Shown in pieces: positions 21,130 through 29,647 of a stretch of 64,000 bases of DNA. The position numbers were made by a program, and so were the translations under genes. Origin of the DNA: Notospermus geniculatus. Taxonomy: Eukaryota; Nemertea; Pilidiophora; Heteronemertea; Lineidae. The notes under the pieces were generated by a model. That model was not told the DNA's origin. It searched no databases and was given only the letters and a program-made list of their open reading frames with translations. Position 1 is the stretch's first letter. Each line of letters starts with the position of its first letter. The stretch covers positions 62,001 to 126,000 of the forward strand of contig NMRB01000616.1 in NCBI GenBank assembly GCA_002633025.1. The letters run 5' to 3'.

Positions 21130-24100
21130 CTATGTGTAGGGCTTGGCCAAAGCTGACCCGAAGTCATATTTTCCAAGTATTTTATGAGGTGAACAAATTA
21201 CATACTCGCCGTTACGCGAAAAGTAATATTCATGGAGATGATCTAAAATTTTGAAATTATTCGCATTTCTTTTTACGTGATGATTATCGAATTTGCCATG
21301 AATAAAATCCTCTTTAATTTGATGACAAGTGAAAATGAATCGTGGAAATGAAACACCCAGTACTTTACAAGGATCGGTTTCTAGATGCCCACGTTTGCAC
21401 AAGTTCACATTTTTTCCTTCGTGTGAAATTTTTTTTGTGTAAAGATTGTAGTCGTGAATTACGGAATCGAGGAACCCACCAAGCGTTTGTTTTGTTATCT
21501 CCTGACGTTGGTCTGGAGGGGAAAAATAGGCACTGATAACCTCCATTTCTGGACAACGAACGAAGACTTCATTTTGTTTCACAGCTGGTATCCTGCGGTA
21601 CAATCTGTCAAAGAGACTGTATTTTTGAGACGCCCAAGGGTTTGTAGTGGCTATATTTGGCATGTGCGCATTATCAGGATCCGGAATACTGTGGTTGTAC
21701 ATGATGTCCTCTGGATTTTTATTGTAGGAATAGGAGTAAATGGTGGATCTGCCTCGAGGGTTCAACGGCTTTGTATAGAAATTAAAATTTTGCATAACTG
21801 GAGCTATTATAGGAACGCTGTATGTCTTTTTATGTCCGTTTTGATGGTCTTGAGTATTTGGCGAAGCATTAGTGATATTTTTTTTCCCAAGATATTTCCT
21901 TATCGCAGGATTGAACAGTCGACGACATTTTTCTTGATATGATGTCGTCATCTTCCCATTCAAGTCAATAATGTCACAAGTCATATCAGAAACAACGGAT
22001 TTCAGAACGGCATTTGGAAATAATATTGTACCGGAAGATATGCTATTGTCCATCAACCCTACTTTAAGTGTTGTGCTATTATAAACATGGTCAATGTTCG
22101 TACCTTTCTGTGTTACTGGATAAGAAAAGAATAGATTGTGCGATGCTTTTTTTGAAATGAGTATGTCCTCCACATTGAACAGCTCCTGTTTGGTAAAAAC
22201 TATTGAGAATGCAGGATGTAAGCATGGTAGTGTTATATCAAATTGGACAGGACTTAAAATCAAAGTTGAAGTGTATAGCGATAATAAACTATAAAACATA
22301 GGTTGATTCTTGCAAAATTTCACTAATTTCGCATATGAGCCTCTGAAAAAAAACGCATCCTTCCCGGCCGAATTCACACGCACTTGAGCTTTGTATAAGT
22401 AAACGACATTTGATGTGTCTTTTATAATGTCTAAACCCTCTGGTCTATTTTTATGCCCGAAACGACCATCGAAAAAGAAATATAACGGGATTGAGTCATT
22501 TTTAATAAGGATTCGTTTAAGGATTTTTTTGGATGGAATAAAAACTGACCGATGATCAAAGTGGCGAATTGTTATTTCATCGAATGTCCGATCAAGGTGG
22601 GTTTCCGTCGGGACCGACTTTTCAAAACTGACATGGTATGCTTCATCCCCCATTATGAGTGGTATGATCATATGAGAATATACGGCTTCCTCCGGGGTAC
22701 TGTCAGAATGGTGATTGTATATCAGATGAAATGCTCTCTTTAGTGCGTCTTCGGAACTATTATTTTCGTGTGTCATTGTTATGAAATTATCAATAAGCGA
22801 CGAAATGGCATTAAGGAGGGATTCTAAATCGCGGAAGATCTGCTTAATTTTTTCGACCGCGGACTTTTCCAATTGTGAAATGAAGTAATGTATCAATGGA
22901 TTCATCTCCGAATTATCAGCTGAAACATAATCATCTCTACGTGGTAAATGGTCCTTAAGAGTCTGCTTCACCTTCGTTAACTGTTCTTTCATGTCGCTTA
23001 ATTTGTTATACTTAGCTTTCAAAAACGCACACTCCTCCTCAAATTTCCTTCTCGCCTCTTCATCGGTAAGACCTTCCCACAGAGATTGGTACTTATCAAC
23101 GAGTTGCTGGTATGATTCAAGACTCATATGTTGAAGGCGTTCGTGTATATCTGCATCTAATGTTTGGATATCATTCGTTAAAGTATCGTTCTCAGACGTC
23201 AGTTTATCCTCAATTTGTGTACTTCCATAACACCATTCTAAATATTGATCTGATAGACTCTTTCTTACCGCCTGTCTTTTTCGTTTTTCTGTAGTTTTTT
23301 TCACGTCTTGTAATGCATATTGAAAATCAGCTAAAACTCGGTAGTTGAATAGAAATGGAACAAAACAATACGAATGTTCTTCTGTCCCTTCTGTGATAAA
23401 TTTAGCGATTTCTTCTAACAATATTTTCATTTCTTTTGCGCGGTCTATTTCCGTACTCCCAGAGGAATAAAAAGGTTTTTCAGCGGCCAATGAAACGAGC
23501 AACATCTGGGCATCTGGGGAAAGCGTTTCCATTTTTGACACGGATTTTTTAAAAGTGTTCAGAACCTTATCGAACTTCTGTATCGTGTTAGAATCGAAGA
23601 ATGAGGCACACTGTCTGCCGCGTGTATAATGTACTTCAGGTGGTATGAAATAATGCGGTATATTCCCGAAGATGAAACGCTTAATTAAGCGAACCACTCC
23701 ATCTGTTTCCCATGTCACATCGAAAAAAGGATGAAGTTCAGTCGACAAAACATCAGAAAATTCGTTATGATTGTAATTGGCATAAGTTAGTGTTTGTTTT
23801 TTTCTATCCAAATCAACTTGGTTAAGTTGTCTTATTTTGGGTAAGTTGTTTTGAATTAGAGATTTGTCATATAGTCCGGGAAATCTAAATAATGGTCTCA
23901 GATGATTGAAATTTACATAAGTCGGATTTCCATTTGCATCAAACTGCCCAACTTGCATCGGTAAATTAGCACTGTTCGGACTCGTCGCTTCACATGCTCC
24001 GAGTAAAGATGAGAAATTGCATTTAAAGATCGCCTTCAAAGGATTTTTATGTTCAGTACATTTGAAAATATCGTCAACGTTGTCCAATAACATGAACTGT

Positions 24101-25278
24101 GATCCAGTAAATAACACCTTAGAATTAGGGAGTTTTGTCTTAATCGAATGAATTTCAGGGTACAGCATTTTAGCACTTTCGTTGCCCGACACGATATAGG
24201 ACTGTTTCGTATTGTATCTCAAATCGTCCACTATCAGACCCGTATACATAGCATTATTAAAATCTTCTTGTCCAAAGGCAAGTGATTTTAATCTATATTC
24301 TAAGTCAACTTCAGCTGTTTCTAACCAGGGGCGTAACGAGGATCCGGCACCCTGGCCATGTAATATTATCCCTACATTATCTAATTCTTGGGTTTTCACA
24401 TAAATTTTGTTCGTGCTGTCGTTCTGAAGAAGTATTGTTTCAGTTAATTCATCCCACGAATATAAATGCTCCTTTAAAAACTTATCAGGGAATTTGCTAA
24501 GGCCAAATGTAAGGTCAGTCACCATAGCTAAAATGTTGTTGATCAATACACTGGTATTTAATGGCTGGGTCTTGTCCACAAAGCTTATTGCTTTTGAGAC
24601 ATAATAAGAAGGCGAGTTACATAACAAATATTTCAGTGTAAGATTATTAATTCCCCTACATATGCTATCAATCCACTGACATTTCATACTATTATATTGG
24701 GCACAATATTTTAATATATGTGCTTTCCTATACGCAAGATTAGTGAGGTCTTCCTCTCCTGAGTAATGTAATATTTCCTTTAATACCTCATCGTCAGGTC
24801 CTTCCTCGAATAGTAACTGTAAGATTCGTCTGTCAAGCTTTAGCGTGCTCGTTAGAGGAAACAATTCCAGATCACGTTGGACTGTGAAAGTACTACCCGC
24901 CGAACCTAAGTTAAGAGTGCTTTGTGCAATATACGGCGTCGTGATTATCCAGTTCTTCAATACTTCGTCGACGTACATCAAATCCGACGCGTATGTGCTA
25001 CTAAAGCAAAAACCTAGAAGCCTTTTTTGAAATTTAGTGGCCGTTTGTTTTAACGCAACGGTGTTTAGAAAATGTTGCGTCAAAGTGAACACATCCCTCT
25101 TTCTAAGTTCGTTAGATAGCTTGATGGAGGGAACACGATTGCTACCATCGGAATTCCGATACCCTGAAAAACGAGATATGACGTTGTCCATTTCATCCAG
25201 AAAATGTATTGGCGAATTAAAGTCAATCCGATCGGTAGTGATTAAATTGACGTTTGGTGGTTGTTTTACAAATGCCAT
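21130..25278 (-). CDS. Major capsid protein candidate
   Basis: A 1382-aa intact intronless ORF, the largest in the window. Herpesvirus major capsid proteins, which build pentons and hexons of the T=16 capsid, are about 1370 aa. Together with the triplex-2 and protease genes this makes it the natural MCP candidate. No signal peptide or membrane segment is present. A helical charged region lies at about 660-830, and the C-terminus is basic/aromatic. I could not find a short diagnostic motif, since MCP sequences diverge beyond recognition by eye. The single-stranded DNA-binding protein is the main alternative of similar size. The ORF has no premature stop over 4.1 kb, arguing for recent insertion or selection. 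Confidence 0.6.
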   Translation of the reverse strand: MAFVKQPPNVNLITTDRIDFNSPIHFLDEMDNVISRFSGYRNSDGSNRVPSIKLSNELRKRDVFTLTQHFLNTVALKQTATKFQKRLLGFCFSSTYASDLMYVDEVLKNWIITTPYIAQSTLNLGSAGSTFTVQRDLELFPLTSTLKLDRRILQLLFEEGPDDEVLKEILHYSGEEDLTNLAYRKAHILKYCAQYNSMKCQWIDSICRGINNLTLKYLLCNSPSYYVSKAISFVDKTQPLNTSVLINNILAMVTDLTFGLSKFPDKFLKEHLYSWDELTETILLQNDSTNKIYVKTQELDNVGIILHGQGAGSSLRPWLETAEVDLEYRLKSLAFGQEDFNNAMYTGLIVDDLRYNTKQSYIVSGNESAKMLYPEIHSIKTKLPNSKVLFTGSQFMLLDNVDDIFKCTEHKNPLKAIFKCNFSSLLGACEATSPNSANLPMQVGQFDANGNPTYVNFNHLRPLFRFPGLYDKSLIQNNLPKIRQLNQVDLDRKKQTLTYANYNHNEFSDVLSTELHPFFDVTWETDGVVRLIKRFIFGNIPHYFIPPEVHYTRGRQCASFFDSNTIQKFDKVLNTFKKSVSKMETLSPDAQMLLVSLAAEKPFYSSGSTEIDRAKEMKILLEEIAKFITEGTEEHSYCFVPFLFNYRVLADFQYALQDVKKTTEKRKRQAVRKSLSDQYLEWCYGSTQIEDKLTSENDTLTNDIQTLDADIHERLQHMSLESYQQLVDKYQSLWEGLTDEEARRKFEEECAFLKAKYNKLSDMKEQLTKVKQTLKDHLPRRDDYVSADNSEMNPLIHYFISQLEKSAVEKIKQIFRDLESLLNAISSLIDNFITMTHENNSSEDALKRAFHLIYNHHSDSTPEEAVYSHMIIPLIMGDEAYHVSFEKSVPTETHLDRTFDEITIRHFDHRSVFIPSKKILKRILIKNDSIPLYFFFDGRFGHKNRPEGLDIIKDTSNVVYLYKAQVRVNSAGKDAFFFRGSYAKLVKFCKNQPMFYSLLSLYTSTLILSPVQFDITLPCLHPAFSIVFTKQELFNVEDILISKKASHNLFFSYPVTQKGTNIDHVYNSTTLKVGLMDNSISSGTILFPNAVLKSVVSDMTCDIIDLNGKMTTSYQEKCRRLFNPAIRKYLGKKNITNASPNTQDHQNGHKKTYSVPIIAPVMQNFNFYTKPLNPRGRSTIYSYSYNKNPEDIMYNHSIPDPDNAHMPNIATTNPWASQKYSLFDRLYRRIPAVKQNEVFVRCPEMEVISAYFSPPDQRQEITKQTLGGFLDSVIHDYNLYTKKISHEGKNVNLCKRGHLETDPCKVLGVSFPRFIFTCHQIKEDFIHGKFDNHHVKRNANNFKILDHLHEYYFSRNGEYVICSPHKILGKYDFGSALAKPYT

Positions 25279-25541
25279 TTCGAGATGTGTGCACGTATAT
25301 AAAAGATACTAAACAAGAAAATATTATCCCTCCATTTAAATAATAAACAGATTAAAGTAGGGTTCATTGGCGCATAGATCCGATCCGTTTTCAGTCCGTT
25401 TGGGCCTAGTTTTCGAAAAGTCATGTTTTACGTACCTGAATCGGACAAAATCCGTATGCCAGTGAACCCCGTTTTAAGCGGTGAATCCACTTTCGCGATT
25501 TGGGCTTGAGACGGTCCCTTCCGATCACTTTATATGGCAGA

Positions 25542-25723
25542 GCCATTCATTGGCTTGTGACTCACAGTCAATGTCAGGTATGAAGTAGGCCTACACAGGT
25601 TGAGATGGTGAAATTTTTCTACCTGTGTAGGCCAACTTCATACCTAACTTTGACTGTGAGTCACAAGCCAATGAATGGCATTGTAGGCCTACACAGGTCG
25701 AAAAATTTCACCATCTCAACCTG
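25542..25723. repeat. Nested fold-back repeat
   Basis: Arms of 59 bp (25542-25600 and 25621-25679) are reverse complements with about three mismatches and a 20-nt loop. A further segment (about 25684-25723) is the reverse complement of the loop plus arm end (acaggttgagatggtgaaat). This arrangement suggests a young fold-back MITE or a template-switch event. Confidence 0.85.
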
Positions 25724-25858
25724 TAACTATACCACGGTAAAAGAAGCAATGTTATGTACAGGACGGAAAGACATCCCTAGTTATTTATGACATTGAAGCA
25801 CACCATTGAAGCACACCTAACGACAGTCCTGATAACTACACACACTTCATGGAATATA

Positions 25859-26060
25859 CGAGGGTCGGATGAAAAGTTTTGAGCCCTCACTATGATGCCC
25901 TTGGATAATACGTTTCTGTCCTGGTTATTTTCCAACACAGTCCTTGCTGGCCCGCAGACTTCTGCCAGTGGTGCTGCACCGCCTGGAACCCTGCGGCGTA
26001 GAAGGTTTCCTCCTACTTCTCAAGAGCAGTCCTCGACAGCTGTTTTCACGAAATTATCAT
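25859..26060 (-). mobile_element. Tc1/mariner transposase remnant
   Basis: The minus strand translates, between about 26010 and 25930, to ETFYAAGFQAVQHHWQK, the typical C-terminal block of mariner transposases. An in-frame stop lies just upstream. The end gagggtcggatgaaaag looks like a mariner terminal repeat. Only a decayed 3' fragment is present. Confidence 0.65.
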
Positions 26061-26722
26061 ACTATATACCATTGGGAATCTTTTAGACTAGTTCCCATCA
26101 TTGCCGCTTCACACAGCTGGCGCGCCGCTATACAGTGACAGGACTGGGCATCTTGGGTCGGTGTGACAGGGATCAATGCCCCCTGGAATCAAAGTCCTAT
26201 CATATTGTTCAGCGAGGGATCGGGTGCCCCCCTCAAAAAAAACTGGACTACAACTTATCCGCCCATAACTTTTACACTTTTTAATCAAATGTAAATATCT
26301 CAAGGCATTACAAAAATACAGTAATTTTAAAATAAGGACTCATACAATTATCCTGCTACCTGAAAGTGACGGTGCCGCTATGTCCAACTGACATGTGTGA
26401 GTCATTTCATAATTCCTGCCGAAACAGGTGGACAGTGAGATTTTTTTTGCATCATTTCATTGCAAAATTAACCATATGAGAAGAACAGTGTACCATTTGG
26501 CGTGGTGATTAATGATAATCGGGAAGGTACATCGCACCTGTCCTGATTACAGAGGTGTCCTCCTGGTAGAGGTGTCCGTTAAGGGAGGTTCCACGGTACA
26601 ATTCACCACACGGTAAAATATGAGATGGGTTACAGATTGAGGTGGAGTCAGGTGCCAAGCATGAGATATTGACACGAAAAACGAAGGAAATTTGAGTAGT
26701 CTTTTTATTTGCCGATTAGGTT

Positions 26723-27283
26723 TCACTTTGAGTTACCAGGAGAAATATCATGGGGGATATAGGGACATGTGGTCTCTTCAGATACGTTGTATAAGAGTTT
26801 CAAATCCCTTAAGTAAGCCATGAGTTTTTGAAGTTCAGACCAGTACAACATGGTATGTTTGAACTTTTTCTGTATTTTTCTTTTAATTTTTAATTTCACG
26901 GAATTACGATCAAATAATACACTACAATGTTCCGAAAGCGGTACAGCGATTCTTCTGTTAACACAGGGATTTATCTTGGTACATTTTTGTTTGAGTTCAG
27001 CAAGAGTCGTGTCATCTTTCTTACTTCTCCCAATAATAACTGGGACTTCCTGCTTCAGCTGCACTTTATTTTCCTTAAACAGATTGAAATGTGCAAGCGC
27101 CAGGTCTCGGGAACGAAACCACGGACTCAACCATAGTTCCCCTAATTCCTCGGAAAATATAATCCATCTGACGTTTCCAGTTTTTTTCATGGTGTAGTGT
27201 GTAATGTAAAAATGATTGGTGTTTCTTTTTTCCTTCTTTAAATATTTTCTTAGTGGACGATACTCCAGACTTTTCACCCCCAT
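26723..27283 (-). CDS. Unknown 186-aa basic protein
   Basis: ATG at 27283, product 186 aa, strongly basic (many Lys/Arg pairs) with an aromatic-rich middle (VRWIIFSEELGELWLSPWF). No signal peptide, membrane segment or recognised motif. The gene is intronless with base composition like the neighbouring viral ORFs, and nothing similar is seen elsewhere in the window. It is probably viral; a nucleic-acid or tegument role would be guesswork. Confidence 0.5.
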   Translation of the reverse strand: MGVKSLEYRPLRKYLKKEKRNTNHFYITHYTMKKTGNVRWIIFSEELGELWLSPWFRSRDLALAHFNLFKENKVQLKQEVPVIIGRSKKDDTTLAELKQKCTKINPCVNRRIAVPLSEHCSVLFDRNSVKLKIKRKIQKKFKHTMLYWSELQKLMAYLRDLKLLYNVSEETTCPYIPHDISPGNSK

Positions 27284-27732
27284 TAGGCAAATAAAGGTCT
27301 TTCTCTACAATAGTTAATTGGGGGGTCACCCACCCTTTCCAAGCTTCAGCGGATCATAAGGGCACCGCCTATCTGGCGCATCCTTTCTCTGATATGTTCT
27401 TCACTTCGTAGTGAAAATTATAGTCGGATGTTACCTCCAGATAACAACTTCATGTCACAATACCCTTTGATGGAATCACACGACCTTAGGAGGATGGCGC
27501 GAACTGCCCGCAAGATCAGTTCTCGATATGAGGGTGCAAGTCATACGGCCCCTTGACCTCAACAATATTATTTTTTGATGGTACATTCGACAATGCACCT
27601 TCCTGTAAAATTGGAGGTAATTTCCCTTGCGTCAGCTATAAGAAGAATCCCTTCTTCACGTATTTATAATAGATAAATTTGGTATAATAGTACAGAATGA
27701 TAAACGTCAGTGGCTAATGGGAATTGTGATAA
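27284..27732. other. Spacer, nothing recognised
   Basis: About 450 bp between divergent genes. Presumably it contains both promoters, but I see no clear element. Confidence 0.5.
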
Positions 27733-28176
27733 ATGATTTCTTACGAAGATCCCCCAAATGACAGTTTTGATAAAGAAGTGCCTGAATATTTAATGAAAAA
27801 TACCTTATGTGGTTATATAATTCAATGGCGATGTAAACTTCGTTCTTTATTTGGAAATAACGAGCGAAATTTCCAAACATTTCTGAATCAGGTTGTGAAA
27901 TACTTTTCCAATAAATATTTTTTTCAAACAGAAATAAAAGGAGGGATATGCCCAGGTTGCTTCGAACCATACCGAAATATAGATGTCATGGCCAGGTATA
28001 AAAACAGTAGATCAGCAGTTGGGTTCCATTGTTGTATTATTGAATTTATTGAAGGTGAATTTTCACATTACATTGCACGCGAAACTGTGAAAAAAGTAAA
28101 AATCTTCCCCACGAAGCGTCTTTATAAAAAATTTCTTCGGAAGTTGAAGAAAAAGCAGCATGGATGTTTTTACTAA
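27733..28176 (+). CDS. Unknown 147-aa protein with CxxC
   Basis: 147 aa from the ATG at 27733. Acidic N-terminus, a central GGICPGCFEPY with a possible zinc knuckle (a second HCC pair occurs at residues about 100-102), and a very basic C-terminus (KKFLRKLKKKQHG). It is convergent with the 233-aa membrane-protein gene, with only 30 bp between stops. No family recognised. The compact convergence supports a real viral gene. Confidence 0.55.
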   Translation: MISYEDPPNDSFDKEVPEYLMKNTLCGYIIQWRCKLRSLFGNNERNFQTFLNQVVKYFSNKYFFQTEIKGGICPGCFEPYRNIDVMARYKNSRSAVGFHCCIIEFIEGEFSHYIARETVKKVKIFPTKRLYKKFLRKLKKKQHGCFY

Positions 28177-28206
28177 CAGGGAAAAGTGCATGAAACGGAC
28201 AAATTT

Positions 28207-28908
28207 CTAGGTGATTGGGTTGAATAGAATTGGAGGTGGGGCAGTTGGGAGAATAGGATGTCTTTTTTCAACGACTTTTTTACTTTTATTTTTGAAAGTT
28301 TTTATAGTCCAAAGCAGGTGAATAATTTGGTACAACAAATAACATGTATAAATTATGATACCAAAGTAGATGTTCAATTTTAAAGTCCTAGCGCTGTATT
28401 CAAATCTTAGGAAACTGTAACTGATGAAAAGCATTGTTATTACAATACATGTTTCTAAAAAAGGTAATATATAACAGAAAACGCGAACCTGCTCCGAGTT
28501 TCTCTTGTAAAGTTTTGATACGGCTGTCTGTAAGCACAGTTTTCTTACCATGGACAATCCAATTACACATATACCAAATATTATATTTTTGAGGTAGAAT
28601 TGGTTATTTTTGTCTTCTATTACTTCAAATGCGAATATAGCATTATTCCTATGTGGGATTCTATTGAACGCGTAGCAACAGCGTCGTGGAATGTGATCGA
28701 CGCAACTAACATTCCCGTATAATCGTTTTTGTTGCTCGACGGAGACTACTAAATAATCGGTTAGTTCAGCTTTGATTAATACTCGAAATTTACAACCAAT
28801 CCGATCAATATCCTCCAACCAATATTTTGAATGAATCACAAAATTAAATATAACGTATGCTATCAAATATAAGAGAAGTATTGTATGAATCGAATTTAAT
28901 ACGTTCAT
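28207..28908 (-). CDS. Four-helix membrane protein
   Basis: 233 aa with four predicted membrane spans, at about 6-27, 105-125, 143-166 and 177-198. Between spans 1 and 2 lies a loop with several cysteines and an NVSC N-glycosylation site, probably luminal. The cytosolic tail is basic and then proline-rich (LPTAPPPILFNPIT). Herpesviruses encode multi-span envelope or egress proteins with a similar layout (for example the UL20/gK group), but no sequence signature allows a name. Convergent with the 147-aa gene. Likely an envelope or intracellular-membrane protein. Confidence 0.6.
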   Translation of the reverse strand: MNVLNSIHTILLLYLIAYVIFNFVIHSKYWLEDIDRIGCKFRVLIKAELTDYLVVSVEQQKRLYGNVSCVDHIPRRCCYAFNRIPHRNNAIFAFEVIEDKNNQFYLKNIIFGICVIGLSMVRKLCLQTAVSKLYKRNSEQVRVFCYILPFLETCIVITMLFISYSFLRFEYSARTLKLNIYFGIIIYTCYLLYQIIHLLWTIKTFKNKSKKVVEKRHPILPTAPPPILFNPIT

Positions 28909-29647
28909 CTCGTTTATTACCTACATATTTTGAATGTTTAAATACATGTCGTCAAATCCAGCAGCACGTACAACACCAGCGACGTGTAGTTCATTCATCA
29001 AAGTACTTTCGGATCATCTTTTTGGAGGGTCAAATGTAACACGTGGGTGAATGTAATTGTGATACGTGATGGAATGGGTCAATCACTCTCAAAGTCTAAG
29101 TCACCTCAGCAGGAAACAAGCAATCTATTGACCTGTTGTGCTCTAAACCACTTGGCACGTGTTAACCTCATTTCGTTATCGTTGTGGTCTGATTTATGGC
29201 ATGACAGCAGCAGTGCAAGGTAACCCCAGAAGGTAACCTGACGGTAAAAATTTACATACGCAGAACCTCGGTTTGAAGCTGTCATTCTTGACCAACCAGT
29301 AAAATTTATTACCAGGGGTACCCTCCAATTTTCCACGCGCGATATCCTTCATTATGAAGTCATTAAGGGACTCGCAGATCAAACCCCTGAATATGTGTGT
29401 CAACATTTTTTCAACATCACAGACCAGACTAGGGTTGCATGTTCCATGTTGTGAAAACTTACTATTACATTAACCTTGAAAATTTAACCAAGCTACCTAC
29501 CACATCCGGAATCAGGTAGAGAAAGACCTTCCACCATTTTAGATATTATATTGCGCATCATGGTTAGTCGCGCTCCGACACCAGTGTGGAATGAGCTATC
29601 AATGACCTTCTCCATATCCTGATTCATAACCAGGTTGGCTTTCATAC
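28909..29647. other. Spacer, nothing recognised
   Basis: About 740 bp of non-coding DNA between a divergent gene pair. No element with recognisable ends was found. Confidence 0.5.

Larger units (their letters stand above)
15990..22080. repeat. Tandem duplication of a ~3-kb viral module
   Basis: Unit A (about 15990-19040) and unit B (about 19215-22080) share, in order, a leader (gtggcgtccatg), the 335/336-aa gene, the TATA box and eIF1A gene, and the 3' end of the major-capsid ORF. Unit B's capsid gene continues intact to 25278. Unit A's capsid copy ends abruptly near 19040, in the text for TT-KVGLMDNS. Proteins of the two units are about 90% identical, so the event is not very recent. Confidence 0.85.
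25279..26722. other. Non-coding, repeat-rich spacer
   Basis: No viral gene seen. It contains the fold-back repeat at 25542-25723 and a mariner remnant at 25859-26060. The remainder is host-like unique DNA. Confidence 0.6.

Noticed and set aside
25291-25302. TATATAAAAG as the capsid-gene TATA box
   Set aside because: It is only about 20 bp from the ATG and better oriented for the opposite strand, so initiation would fall inside the ORF.
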